The translations under genes were made by a program, and so were the position numbers. Shown piece by piece: positions 1-9,087 of a stretch of 28,955 nucleotides of DNA. Position 1 is the stretch's first letter. Every line of letters starts with the position of its first letter. Source of the stretch: a virus; IMG/VR virus record IMGVR_UViG_3300036854_000084, positions 1-28,955 of that record. One strand, given 5' to 3'. The notes under the pieces are model-generated. The model searched no databases. It had not been told where the DNA came from and worked only from the letters and a program-made list of their open reading frames with translations.

Positions 1-294
1 CGACACGATCCGGAGGCGCTGATTCGCAATCCCGGCGGTGATCCCCTGGACGTCGAGGAGCGAGGCGTTGTCGGCGTAGATGACGAGATCGCCGGTGCCC
101 GAGGGGATGGCCAGCGCTGTCACCGCGCCGGTGGAGACGACCGAGAGCGTCGCAGTCGGAGGCTGCGCCACGCCGGCCGAGAAGAGCGCGGAGGCCGGCT
201 GCCAGCCCGTCCCGGTGACGATGTCCGTCGGGGAGGTGGAGAGCGGGAGGGGCAGGAGCCGCTCGGCGGGCACGACGCGGAGGAAGTTCGTCAT
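1..294 (-). CDS. Virion protein, 3' end outside window
   Basis: 98 codons are visible from the ATG at 294 (ATGA overlap with the gene before), and the frame is open to the window edge. The part seen is beta-rich: NFLRVVPAERLLPLPLSTSP, GTGWQPASALFSAGVAQPPT, TGDLVIYADNASLLDVQGIT, IANQRLRIVS. Alternating strands and Thr/Ser/Gly-rich turns are normal for virion proteins. No family or full length can be given. A location after the coiled-coil gene suggests an appendage or tail component. Confidence 0.75.
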   Translation of the reverse strand, partial: MTNFLRVVPAERLLPLPLSTSPTDIVTGTGWQPASALFSAGVAQPPTATLSVVSTGAVTALAIPSGTGDLVIYADNASLLDVQGITAGIANQRLRIVS

Positions 295-1016
295 GAGTCG
301 GGGAGGCCCCCGTCCGAGAGGAGCTGCGCCGGGCTGACCTCCTCCATCGTCGTGACCAGCGGATCGGTGAAGCTGTCGGGATTGGCGAACACCCGGTAGG
401 CGCGGATCACGCCGTCGACTTCCACCGTGAGCTGGTCGGTCGCGATGGTGTCCGCCGGGGTGCGCTGCCGCCCCGCGAGGAAGCCGGCCGTCTGGAGATG
501 CCAGATCATCCGGAGGAGGAGCTGGAGGACGTTGGACTGCCGGGCGGCGAGCGTCGCGGTCGGATTCTTCAGGGCGGAGAACTCGTTGCCGGTCCCGCAG
601 GTGATCTGTCCCGCCCGGATCGCGTTGAGGAGCCCGCCGGTGTCATGCCCGGAGGAGCCCGCCGCCGCGCAGCCGATCTGCCCGGCGCCGCCGTCGTCGG
701 TGCCGGCGGGCGGGGCGGTGGTGCCGTCGGTGGGCGTCCCGCTCGGCGCGGAGGTGGCCGCTTCGCCCGGCCGGAGACTGAGCGCGAGCGACGCCTTCGC
801 CTTGAGCAGGGCCGCGGCGGCGGTCGACTCGGTGGTGTTGGCCGCCGCGACGAGCTGCGTGATCGTCGCCTGGGCCGCGGTGAGCTGCTCCTCCAGTCCG
901 ACGACCCGGTCCCAGAGCAGTCGGAGGGTGGTCTGCGCCGCCCAGTCGGTGACCTGATCCAGGTGCGGGTAGACGCGCTTCAGCGTCTCGACGCTGACCT
1001 CGGTGACCGGCGTCAT
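291..1016 (-). CDS. Coiled-coil virion protein, possible fibre or appendage
   Basis: 241 residues from the ATG at 1016, overlapping the upstream stop by four bases (ATGA); a longer form to 1133 overlaps the nozzle gene. A helical N-terminus, SVETLKRVYPHLDQVTDWAA with LRLLWDRVVGLEEQLTAAQA, forms a likely coiled coil to about residue 80. A Thr/Pro/Gly linker follows, with TDDGGAGQIGCAAAGSSG and NAIRAGQITCGTGNEF. The C-terminal domain has LLLRMIWHLQTAGFLAGRQR and a strand end, VEVDGVIRAYRVFANPDS. The helical stalk, linker and globular tip suggest a small appendage protein. I recognise the HLQ-AGF-AGRQR motif from uncultured phages but not a named family. Confidence 0.65.
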   Translation of the reverse strand: MTPVTEVSVETLKRVYPHLDQVTDWAAQTTLRLLWDRVVGLEEQLTAAQATITQLVAAANTTESTAAAALLKAKASLALSLRPGEAATSAPSGTPTDGTTAPPAGTDDGGAGQIGCAAAGSSGHDTGGLLNAIRAGQITCGTGNEFSALKNPTATLAARQSNVLQLLLRMIWHLQTAGFLAGRQRTPADTIATDQLTVEVDGVIRAYRVFANPDSFTDPLVTTMEEVSPAQLLSDGGLPDS

Positions 1017-4000
1017 TCGGCGGCGCTCCCGCCAGAAGCCGTCGCCGCCGCATAGGAGGAGACCATGTTCCGGGTTGGATCCTCGCCGGAGTTGCCGAAG
1101 GGCCGGAGGACCGCCGGCTGATCCGCGCCCCACGGCTGGATGAAGACTACCGTCTCATCGCGGTAGAGCCAGAAGGGCTGGGCGGAGCTGAGGACCCACT
1201 TGTGCAGGACGTCCCGCCCCGCGCGGAAGGTCTGGTAGTGGCGGATCTTCTGCCCCCCGGTCGACGGGATCTCGTAGGTCTCGGTTCGGGTGAGCCCGCG
1301 CTGATTGAGCTGCCGGGTGAGACTGAGGATCACCGGGGCGGAGGACTTCAGCACCAGATGCCCGTAGGTCGGGTAGAACCACCCCGGGAGCCCGTAGTTC
1401 ACCTCCTGCGTCTCCCAGCGATCGAGCTGGAAGGGCTCCTCATCGAAGACTGGTTGGACCGAGTAGAGCCTTCCCGGATTTGAGTCGGTCGGGAAGAGCC
1501 GCCAGACCCGCCCGAGCCGCTCGGTCGAGAGCGCCTTCTGGACGACCTTCCGTCCTGACGCATTGATGATCAGGGTCTCGACCACCACCCCATCAGCTTC
1601 GATCGTCACCGACTTGTTCTGCCCGAAGGTGTCGCACTCGAAGACGACCGCCTTGAGCCACTTGTCGGCGCGCGATCCGTAGATCGAGAAGTTCTGGTTC
1701 CAGTTGGTCTGCTCGGAGGGCTCGGGGTCGAGATGCCACCGGTGCGAGTAAAGCAGCCCGGGATTGGCGTCGATCGCGACGAATCGGTAGACGTGCCCGC
1801 GCCCCCAGGGGAGCGTGAGGTGGACGACCTTGCGCCCGTTGGCGGTGACCGAGAAGAAGGTCAGCCCGGTCGCGGGGTCGTTCTGCCGGACGTTGTCGAC
1901 GTAAACCTCGACCTGCTTGGTCAGCCCAAGGGTGTCGCAGTAGAGATCCAGTCCGGTGTGGGACTGATCCCAGGCGTTCTCGAAGTGGACGTCCCAGGCG
2001 GCGACGCGCGGCGGCTCGGGCTGGACGATCCAGTCGGCGCGGTAGAGGAGCCAGAACTTGCACTCGTCAGAGGGGCGGATCCGGACCTGGTTCGCCGAGA
2101 CCGCCGCCCAGGAGAACTTCAGCTTGTGCCGACCGTCGGCCTGGACGGTGAGCGTCGCGACGGTCGAACGGACGCCGCCGAAGTCGCGCTCGACGAGGAT
2201 CGTGCGCGCGACATTCCCGGTGTCGACGTCCAGGGTGATACCGGTGAGCCAGAACTCGTCCGGGTAGCCGAGGTCGTCCCAGTTGGTCACCCGGCGGGTG
2301 GTGAGGTCGGGCTGCAGGGTGATCGCGTACCCGAGCTGATAGAGGGTCGGGGCGGCGGAGGCGGAAGACCACGCGATCTCGGTCGAGATCGAGTGGGCCT
2401 TCTGCGGGATCTCGCCGAACGGATCGAGAACGTACCGCTGACGCCCAGCCCCCTCGCCGATCGTCACCGGCGTGTTGCTGGTCGTCTCCTCGTTGAGGAA
2501 GTTCTGGACGCTCAGGACCATCCCCGCGCGGTCGGCGTCGAGGATCTGATCGCCGAAGAGTTTCTCTTCGCGCCGCCCGCCGGTGAAGGCGCCGGTCCGG
2601 TAGGCGCTGGCGATCGCGAGCCCGTCGTCGCTGAACCCGGTGTGGGTGTAGGTCGCGCCGACGGCGCCGCCGAGGAGGAGATCGGGTTCTTCGAGACCTT
2701 GGACCGTCACCACAGCCCGGCCGAACTTGTAGGGCCGCCAGAACTGCTGCAGGAGATGGTAGACGAGCGTCCAGCGCGAGCCGTCGGTCGCCTGGTAGGT
2801 GAAGTAGATCTTGTTCTCCCAGGCGGTGAGGCGGATGGCGGACCGGGCGGTGGTCGCCGTGTCGATCGGCGGGTAGCCGTAGCGGGTCTGACCCTGGAAG
2901 AGCGGATCGATGTCGCGCGAGATCCAGGTCTCGGGGCCGCCCTGGGTGACGAAGATCCCCTCGCCTTCTGCGTAGAAATAGATCCCGCCCGGGCCGACGC
3001 AGAATGCCCACCGGGAGGGGATCCCGCGCGTGCAGAGGGAGGGCGCGTAGTCGATGGTCGCCGTGCCGGTGAGCGACGGGTAGAGCAGATAGAGCCGCTC
3101 GCGGGAGAAGACGAACGCCTGCGACCCGACGAGATCCCCCGCCATGAGTTCTTCCGAGGGCGGGCAGATCTCCTTGTTGGAGGTCGCTGACCAGTGATCG
3201 GGCGCGTCGGGCAGTGACCAGTAGAGATGGCCGGGGCGGAGCGGATCGCCGCACGCCAGGAGCATCCCCTCGATCGGTCCCCAGAGGGCGGCGACCGGCT
3301 GCGCGAGGACGGTCGCGCCGGCGGCGTCGACGGTGGGGACCGGCTGGAAGTGATCGATCGGGAGGGTCCCGGCGGCGCTGATCGCGTCGTCCGAGAGTTG
3401 GTCGCTGAAGGTCCCGCCGTTCGAGGTGTTGGTGCCGACGAAGAACCAGTTGTCGATGAGGGATCCGCCGCGGCGGTAGATCCGCTGGCGCAAGGCGGCA
3501 TCGGAGGCCGCCGCCGGCGTGACGGTGATCTGCTGCCGGCGCGAGTCCACCAGCCCGGTCGACATCGTCGGGGAGCCATTACTCTCGGCGCCGGTTCGGG
3601 GGTCGTAGTTCGTCACCCGGTAGTCGTACTGCTGCGCGCCCGGCTCGACGGTGTCGGGGCCGTAGCCGCCAGTCAGGTAGAAGTCGTCCATCGCGAAGGA
3701 GGCGATCCGCTCGGTCGCCGTGACGTCGAGCTTCACGTAGACGATGAGGCCGGTCATCGTCGACCAGTCGCGGCCCGCGGTGGCGCCGATGCGCTGGAAG
3801 TCGCCCCGCCGCATGGGGAGCCCGATCGAGCCCAGCTCGAACCACTGCTCCGCCCCGCCGCCGAGCTGGAGGGAGCGGCCTCGGAGCGGATCAATCACCG
3901 CGCGAGCATTCGCCCAGGAGGTCCGGTCGTCATCGGTCGCGCGGTCTTCGAGGTCTTCGTCGCGCAGGGCGAAGATTCGCGCCGTCTCCGCCGCGTCGAT

Positions 4001-4999
4001 CTGGGTCTGCGCGGCCTGGATGAACTGCACGAAGTCGTTCTGGCGGAAGCCCTTCACGTACGCGTCGGTGTTGGCCGAGCCGGGCGTGCCGGGAAGGTGG
4101 GTGTCGCCGGGGACGAACCCCGCCGAGACGACGACGTAGACGCGGATCTCGCGGACGAACTGCGGCCGGGCGGTCTTCAGCCAGAGATGCAGGATGTCGT
4201 CATCGGAGGCGGGGATCGGACCGCCGCCCCCGGAAACCGGCGAGAGGGTCGAGAGATCGACGGCCTTCGTCAGCCCGAACCACGAGTCGTAGGCGGAGTC
4301 GATCGACGGGTTGTCGAGCGTGGTGAAGTAGACGTCGGGCGTGCCGCCTGGACTGCTCGATTCGTCGACAGCGTTGGGGAGGCCGGAAGGATGGCCGTGC
4401 TCATCGCTGCCGGCGACCGCGACCCACGCGGAGGCCTGCGTCCCGTCGGTCGAATCGAAGGCACAGATCGCGCGACGATGCTCGATGCCGAGAGTCGCGG
4501 TCACGGCGGCGGTGGGGGCGGCGAGCCCGATCGGGAGGACCAGTCCGTCAGACGCCCGGGCCTTGCGCATCCGCGATCGGTCGGCGACGAACATCCACGG
4601 CTCGCCTGAGAGCGGCGGGTGGTGGGGGACGAGAGCCAAGGGGTCGCCGGAGTAGCCGGTGTCGATCGAGGCGAGCGCGCCGGACGCCCCACGATAGAGC
4701 GAGGTGTCGATGCCCCAGAAGCGCGTCGGGACGCCGGTGGAGGGAACGAGGATCTTGCGAACTGAGTGATGGATCGTGCCACCGGTCGCGAAGCTGGTCT
4801 GCCCCGGGCGGGAGGTCACCGCGCCGGTCTGGTCGTGATCGACGTTGGTGAGGCGGGACGCCTGCTCGGGCGGGATGACGTCGAGTTCGTCTTTGAGGTT
4901 CCAGCCGCCGGCGCCGAGGCGGACGAGATGGTTCTCGAAGGCTCCGGTGAAGTCGGCGGCGGTGATTCGGTCGCCACGTTTGGTGGTCTGCTCGGGCAC
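1013..4999 (-). CDS. Large nozzle/tail-hub-like beta protein with four C-terminal repeats
   Basis: 1328 residues from a GTG (TAGTG overlap). The N-terminus, FENHLVRLGAGGWNLKDELD followed later by GAVTSRPGQTSFATGG, resembles the opening of phage beta-propeller tail proteins (T7 gp12 or P22 gp10-like nozzle). Long beta-rich blocks follow, with blade-like stretches such as HLYWSLPDAPDHWSATSNKE, SQAFVFSRERLYLLYPSL and GPGGIYFYAEGEGIFVTQGG. Residues about 905-1290 hold four ~95-residue repeats with the pattern D-x-D-T ... V-x-x-D ... GRxxV ... R ... PxxxNPGxLYS, clearest in copies two and three. Nozzles end the tail in short-tailed phages, which fits the adaptor-like genes upstream. The protein is longer than usual (~700-900), mainly through a ~300-residue insert and the repeats. 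Confidence 0.7.
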   Translation of the reverse strand: MPEQTTKRGDRITAADFTGAFENHLVRLGAGGWNLKDELDVIPPEQASRLTNVDHDQTGAVTSRPGQTSFATGGTIHHSVRKILVPSTGVPTRFWGIDTSLYRGASGALASIDTGYSGDPLALVPHHPPLSGEPWMFVADRSRMRKARASDGLVLPIGLAAPTAAVTATLGIEHRRAICAFDSTDGTQASAWVAVAGSDEHGHPSGLPNAVDESSSPGGTPDVYFTTLDNPSIDSAYDSWFGLTKAVDLSTLSPVSGGGGPIPASDDDILHLWLKTARPQFVREIRVYVVVSAGFVPGDTHLPGTPGSANTDAYVKGFRQNDFVQFIQAAQTQIDAAETARIFALRDEDLEDRATDDDRTSWANARAVIDPLRGRSLQLGGGAEQWFELGSIGLPMRRGDFQRIGATAGRDWSTMTGLIVYVKLDVTATERIASFAMDDFYLTGGYGPDTVEPGAQQYDYRVTNYDPRTGAESNGSPTMSTGLVDSRRQQITVTPAAASDAALRQRIYRRGGSLIDNWFFVGTNTSNGGTFSDQLSDDAISAAGTLPIDHFQPVPTVDAAGATVLAQPVAALWGPIEGMLLACGDPLRPGHLYWSLPDAPDHWSATSNKEICPPSEELMAGDLVGSQAFVFSRERLYLLYPSLTGTATIDYAPSLCTRGIPSRWAFCVGPGGIYFYAEGEGIFVTQGGPETWISRDIDPLFQGQTRYGYPPIDTATTARSAIRLTAWENKIYFTYQATDGSRWTLVYHLLQQFWRPYKFGRAVVTVQGLEEPDLLLGGAVGATYTHTGFSDDGLAIASAYRTGAFTGGRREEKLFGDQILDADRAGMVLSVQNFLNEETTSNTPVTIGEGAGRQRYVLDPFGEIPQKAHSISTEIAWSSASAAPTLYQLGYAITLQPDLTTRRVTNWDDLGYPDEFWLTGITLDVDTGNVARTILVERDFGGVRSTVATLTVQADGRHKLKFSWAAVSANQVRIRPSDECKFWLLYRADWIVQPEPPRVAAWDVHFENAWDQSHTGLDLYCDTLGLTKQVEVYVDNVRQNDPATGLTFFSVTANGRKVVHLTLPWGRGHVYRFVAIDANPGLLYSHRWHLDPEPSEQTNWNQNFSIYGSRADKWLKAVVFECDTFGQNKSVTIEADGVVVETLIINASGRKVVQKALSTERLGRVWRLFPTDSNPGRLYSVQPVFDEEPFQLDRWETQEVNYGLPGWFYPTYGHLVLKSSAPVILSLTRQLNQRGLTRTETYEIPSTGGQKIRHYQTFRAGRDVLHKWVLSSAQPFWLYRDETVVFIQPWGADQPAVLRPFGNSGEDPTRNMVSSYAAATASGGSAAE
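1130..2287 (-). repeat. Four tandem ~95-residue repeats coded in the nozzle-like gene
   Basis: The 3' third of the 1328-aa gene codes four successive blocks at about residues 905-1003, 1004-1098, 1099-1195 and 1196-1290. Copies two and three are most alike (NGRKVVHLTLPWGRGHVYRF versus SGRKVVQKALSTERLGRVWR, then DANPGLLYS versus DSNPGRLYS). Copies one and four keep only the strand pattern, so these are protein-level repeats with diverged DNA. Confidence 0.6.
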
Positions 5000-5628
5000 T
5001 ACAGGCCGCCTTTCAGGAGGAGATCCGCCGCCAGCTCCACCAGCGCGACGCGCTGATCACAGTAGACCGCGCGGGCGGGATCCTGCAGCCGCCCGACCTT
5101 CGAGAGGAGTGTACTCAGGGTGCCGTACTTCTCGCCCGACGCGAGTTCATCGGGGAGGGGCAGCGGGAGGTTCGCGCCAGCGAGTTCCGCCGGGCGGGGC
5201 GCGTAGAGGAGTTCGACGGTCCCGTCGGCGATCGGCGTCGGGATGAGCCGGAAGGTCAGGGTCGTACGGTCGAGATCGGCATAGGCGATCGGAACCGAGG
5301 TGGTGGTCTCCCAGCCAGGCAGCGCGAGATCGGCCTCGAAGGCGTCGGCGGAGGGGAGGGGGCTGCGGACGCCCGCGAGCGTGCGCCAGGACATCCAGAC
5401 GGTGGCGAGCCAGTCGGCGGGATGGCTGACGGAGGTCGCATTGGCGAGGACCGGGATCTCGGTGCGCAGTACGAGCACGCGAGTGGATCGGACCAGCGAT
5501 CGGATCGACGAGTTGAGGGCGTCGAGGACTTCGTCGCGCGTCCAGACCTCGGAGGGGAAGGACGCCCCACCGTCGGGCGGCTCCAGGAGCGCAAGCTGGA
5601 TCTCGGTGAGGATCTCCTGATCGGTCAC
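4999..5628 (-). CDS. Neck/head-tail adaptor-like protein 3
   Basis: 209 residues from a GTG that overlaps the upstream stop; GGAGG lies six bases before it. An N-terminal helical part (TDQEILTEIQLALLEPP, VWTRDEVLDALNSSIRSLVR) is followed by strands (VLVLRTEIPVLANATSVSHP, TLTFRLIPTPIADGTVELLY) and the C-terminal LPLPDELASGEKYGTLSTLL, SKVGRLQDPARAVYCDQR. This last pattern (KYGxLxxLLSKxGRxxDPARAxYC) recurs in adaptor-like proteins of uncultured phages, with which I associate it. It pairs with the gene upstream and immediately precedes the large nozzle-like gene, overlapping its start by one base. Confidence 0.7.
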   Translation of the reverse strand: MTDQEILTEIQLALLEPPDGGASFPSEVWTRDEVLDALNSSIRSLVRSTRVLVLRTEIPVLANATSVSHPADWLATVWMSWRTLAGVRSPLPSADAFEADLALPGWETTTSVPIAYADLDRTTLTFRLIPTPIADGTVELLYAPRPAELAGANLPLPLPDELASGEKYGTLSTLLSKVGRLQDPARAVYCDQRVALVELAADLLLKGGL

Positions 5629-6359
5629 TGATCACCTCCGAGGAGGAGCGGGAGATCTGACGGGGCGAGCTGCACGCGCCCCGTGCGGGTCGGCGCGAGA
5701 TCCCGTGTGCGATCCAGTCCCGCGAACCGCTTGTAGATCTGCTTCGCCTTGAGGAGCTGATTCTCCTCGGCGGCGGCACGGAAGAAGGCGTGGAAGAAGA
5801 GGATGGTCGCCTGCCAGCGCGCGCCGCCTTCCTTGAAGGCCGCGTTATGGATGGCGCAGTCCACCACCACGTCGAGGATCTCGTCGCCGAGATCCACCGT
5901 GTCGGCGTCCTCCGAGAGGACCGGGGTGGCCGAGACGCCGTCGACCAGGACGTTGTTCACGCCGACTCCCGCGGTCGAGGGCCAGATCGCGATCTGGGTC
6001 AGGGAGATCGGCGCCCAGAGGATCGGGGTGGTGGGGACGTCGCCGCCGGAGGCGGTGGTCTCGCCGCGCCAGGTCGGGCGGGCGAGATCGAGTTCGGTGT
6101 AGGAGGTCGCGACCAGCGGGACCGTCCCCACCCGCACCCGCATCCCGTAGGTGAGGGTCGAGGGGAGGGAGACTTCGGGCGTCGCCGCCGCGGTCGAGAG
6201 GACGACCGATCGCCGCCACCGCCCCGTCAGCAGGTTCCAGTCGCGCAGCGTCTCGTTCATCGCGAGCCGCGCCTCGTCGTCGGACCAGAACACGCTCGCG
6301 TCCCACCGGGCCGCCATCAGGACCTTGAGATCGGCGAGCGAGACGGTGGTGTAGGGCAT
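5625..6359 (-). CDS. Neck/head-tail adaptor-like protein 2
   Basis: 244 residues. It begins VSLADLKVLMAARWDASVFW, then SDDEARLAMNETLRDWNLLT, a helical N-terminus. A beta middle follows (VVLSTAAATPEVSLPSTLTY, RVRVGTVPLVATSYTELDLA, ILWAPISLTQIAIWPSTA), with EILDVVVDCAIHNAAFKEGG and FFHAFFRAAAEENQLLKAKQ forming a helical end. The order helix-beta-helix fits adaptor or neck-ring proteins such as those bridging portal and tail. No ribosome site is seen before its ATG, and its stop overlaps the next start by four bases (GTGA). I recognise the pattern from uncultured phages; its ring role is inferred. Confidence 0.7.
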   Translation of the reverse strand: MPYTTVSLADLKVLMAARWDASVFWSDDEARLAMNETLRDWNLLTGRWRRSVVLSTAAATPEVSLPSTLTYGMRVRVGTVPLVATSYTELDLARPTWRGETTASGGDVPTTPILWAPISLTQIAIWPSTAGVGVNNVLVDGVSATPVLSEDADTVDLGDEILDVVVDCAIHNAAFKEGGARWQATILFFHAFFRAAAEENQLLKAKQIYKRFAGLDRTRDLAPTRTGRVQLAPSDLPLLLGGDQ

Positions 6360-6362
6360 GGG

Positions 6363-9077
6363 TTAGGGGAGGAGGGGGGCCGCGCAGCCTTGGCCGGAGG
6401 TGACGGCGCCGTCTGAGGGCGCCGCGCAGCTTTGATTGCCGAGATCGGGGATCGTGGGGGCGGGCGCCGTCCACGGCCCCGGCGTGGGACGCACACGCGG
6501 GGCGACCGGATAGAAGACGCCGTTCCCCGTCCCCCCGATCACGAAGACATCATAGACCACCCCGTTGGCATTGAGGGTGGTCCCGACGCCGATCTGATCC
6601 GGGCGCGAGACATCGACGATCGCGGTCGCCGAGGTCGTGTTGATGTTGTTGAAGGGACGGCTGGTGGTGCCGGTCTCGGAGGGATCGCGGACGAAGGCGG
6701 CGGCGTTGTGCGGGACGACGAGGGCGAAGACGCCGGGAGGCTGACCGTTGAGCCGGACCGAAATGTAGCGCGTCCCACCGGCGCCGTTCCCGACGTAGGA
6801 GGTGACGTCGAACCAGCCGGTCACGCCCGAGCCGTCGTCCCGGCGCCAGCAGTTGTAGGCGATGTTGTTCGTCGCGGCGGCGTTGTTGAGGGTGGCGAGG
6901 GAGGTGATCGCGCCCGAGGCGAAGGCAGCCACCGTCGCGACAGTGGCGCCGTCAAGGGGCGAGCCGTCGTTGCCGGCGTGCCCCGGGCCTCGGTAGTAGC
7001 ACCCGCCAGAGGATCCGCCGCTCGCGTCCGACTCCAGCGCGAAGAAGGCCGCGTCGGGGAGGTAGGTCGGATCGATGAGCGGATTCGACGCGGTGGCCGT
7101 GCCCGACTCGTGCGCGAAGGCCCCATTGAGGAGGTAGCGCAGCGCCGGATCGCTGACGGCGACGTATTGGTAGGTCACCCCGGCGGCGTTCGAGGCGGCG
7201 TTGCCGGTGCCGAGGCGGAGGCGACAGGGGCCGTCTTGACTGTCGAGGAGGGCTTGGGGGAGGCGGTCGGCCTGGAAGCGCGATCCGACGTTCTCGTGCG
7301 CGCCGACCATCGAGGTGACCCAGCGGACGCCGGAGACGGCGCCGGTCAAGGGGCGGACGTACCACCAGTGGACGGCGTGGGGGAGGAGGATGTCTTGACC
7401 CGTGCCGTTGCCGACGTAGGTCCCGGCCATGACCGCGAGGATCCCGACCGGCGGGGTGATCGAGAGGGATTCGCCGCTCTGCCCGTAGGGCGCGTTGTGG
7501 ATCCCGAGGCGGGGCGGGACGGCGACGGGCTTGGTCGGGTCGAGATCCTCCGCCCCCCAGACGCCGAGGAACTCCGCCGCGGCGAGGAGATTCTGCAGGC
7601 TGACGGTGGAGGCGGTCCCGTCTTTCTGGAGGTAGAGGTTGACGGACGTCAGATTGGAGAGGGGGAGAGGCTGCTGCGCTGCGAGAGTGAAGGCGGCGTA
7701 GATCCACTGAAACGCACTCGTGATCACGGTCGGCGTGAGCGTGATCCCGCTGCTGGCGGTCTTGTAGCCGATCTGCTCGGTCTGGCCGACCGGTGATGTC
7801 AGGAAGGCGCCGCCGACCGCGAACGCCGGACAGCCGCGCTGTTCATCCTGGTAGTCGGTCTCGACGCCAGCGAGGGCTCCTGGGGAGGTGGTCGTCAGGA
7901 CGCTCGCGATCGGGAGATCCTCCCGGGGGAGATCGAGGAGGGTCCGGAAGTCGCCCGGCCAGGCGACGGCGTTGTGATCCGGTGTGAACCGGGTCGCGCG
8001 GACGAGCCGGATGTGGCTGCCGAGCGCGAGCGGGTTGCCCGGGAAGCGACACGTCGCCGATCCGCCCCCCACCACCTGACAGGCGTCGTCGCCGAGGAAG
8101 CAGACCCCCTCGGCGTTGATCCAGTCGTCGAGATCCCATTCGCCGTCGTTGGTTCCGCCCTGGGTGAGCGGGTTGCCAATCTGGCTCTGGGAGTGGAGCT
8201 GATCGAGCCCGAGCCCTCGACCGAGGACCCCGCCAGCGGTGAACTGCCCCACGCCGTCGAGATAGAGGCTGGCGGAGTTGGATCCGGCCTCCGGCACGAC
8301 CGGAACACCCGGATCGAGATCGTGGAGGAAGAAGAACCCGAAGTCGATCCGGTACCAGCGGTTGAGCGTGAGAATCGAAGAGGTGCCGAGAAGATCGCCG
8401 GGGAAGACGCCGTTGCCGAGGCTGTAGGCGGCGAGCGCCCCACTCGGGAGGACGTCGATGTGCAGAGCCGGCGTGCCTTCACCCGAGCCCCGCGCGTTCC
8501 AGCAGAGTTCGTTGCCGGAGGGGAGCTTGAGGAGCCGGATATAGAAGCGTTCCCACGAGAGGCGCGTGGAGACCGGGACGGTCTTCGTCCGGGTGACCGC
8601 GGCGCCGCGGTACGCCATGCCGCGACCTTCGGGGGTACGCGAGGCCGCGCGCGAGACCCCGCTATTGGTCGAGGCGACGGTCGACTCCGGCCCCTCGAAG
8701 CCGTCGATCCAGCGGCGGCGGCCGACCCAGATCGCCGGCTCACCCGAGGGGGGGATGCCGGGGCCTTCGTGCAGGAAGGTCCCCACCCAGGTGGCGTCGT
8801 AGGGCTGCGCCCACGGAGTCCCGGCGGCGTAGGTGAAGCTGAACCGATCCTCGCTGAGATGGGTCGTCGCCGAGGCCCACGCGAAGACGTCGAGCGCGAG
8901 TTGGACGCGCGGGACGATGACGGTAGGGGTGTCGATGCCAGCGATCGGCGCGCTGTAGGTCGCGGCGGCGGTCCGGGGCGCGGTCTGGATGCCGGTGGGG
9001 AACTGCGCCTGGAGGGCGGCGACTTGGGTCGCGTCCCCGAGGATGATCAGGTACTGAGCGACGTAGGGCGTCCCCAT
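6363..9077 (-). CDS. Large virion protein with LamG/concanavalin-like domain
   Basis: 904 residues. A short N-terminal part (about 1-110) is followed by a LamG/concanavalin A-like beta-sandwich at about 120-340, with RRWIDGFEGPE, WERFYIRLLKLPSGNELCWN, LTLNRWYRIDFGFFFL and ASLYLDGVG. Such domains usually bind sugars or mediate assembly. The later half is beta-rich (LPHAVHWWYVRPLTG, GWFDVTSYVGNGAGGTRYIS) and ends with a duplicated SCAAPxDG / GCAAPLLP. No catalytic tailspike residues are recognised. It lies eleven bases after the BppU-like gene and before the adaptor-like pair, so a receptor-binding or decoration role is likely. The length and lack of a long coiled coil differ from a simple fibre. 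Confidence 0.65.
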   Translation of the reverse strand: MGTPYVAQYLIILGDATQVAALQAQFPTGIQTAPRTAAATYSAPIAGIDTPTVIVPRVQLALDVFAWASATTHLSEDRFSFTYAAGTPWAQPYDATWVGTFLHEGPGIPPSGEPAIWVGRRRWIDGFEGPESTVASTNSGVSRAASRTPEGRGMAYRGAAVTRTKTVPVSTRLSWERFYIRLLKLPSGNELCWNARGSGEGTPALHIDVLPSGALAAYSLGNGVFPGDLLGTSSILTLNRWYRIDFGFFFLHDLDPGVPVVPEAGSNSASLYLDGVGQFTAGGVLGRGLGLDQLHSQSQIGNPLTQGGTNDGEWDLDDWINAEGVCFLGDDACQVVGGGSATCRFPGNPLALGSHIRLVRATRFTPDHNAVAWPGDFRTLLDLPREDLPIASVLTTTSPGALAGVETDYQDEQRGCPAFAVGGAFLTSPVGQTEQIGYKTASSGITLTPTVITSAFQWIYAAFTLAAQQPLPLSNLTSVNLYLQKDGTASTVSLQNLLAAAEFLGVWGAEDLDPTKPVAVPPRLGIHNAPYGQSGESLSITPPVGILAVMAGTYVGNGTGQDILLPHAVHWWYVRPLTGAVSGVRWVTSMVGAHENVGSRFQADRLPQALLDSQDGPCRLRLGTGNAASNAAGVTYQYVAVSDPALRYLLNGAFAHESGTATASNPLIDPTYLPDAAFFALESDASGGSSGGCYYRGPGHAGNDGSPLDGATVATVAAFASGAITSLATLNNAAATNNIAYNCWRRDDGSGVTGWFDVTSYVGNGAGGTRYISVRLNGQPPGVFALVVPHNAAAFVRDPSETGTTSRPFNNINTTSATAIVDVSRPDQIGVGTTLNANGVVYDVFVIGGTGNGVFYPVAPRVRPTPGPWTAPAPTIPDLGNQSCAAPSDGAVTSGQGCAAPLLP

Positions 9078-9087
9078 CGCGCCCCGA

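Noticed and set aside
2067-3254. 395-codon minus-strand frame inside the nozzle-like gene
   Set aside because: It lies in another frame of the 1328-aa gene and is mostly Arg, Pro and Leu, as out-of-frame translation of this DNA gives.
1013-9077. Tape measure protein among the long genes
   Set aside because: Both long genes are beta-rich with little helix. A tape measure protein would be mostly long alpha-helix with hydrophobic spans.
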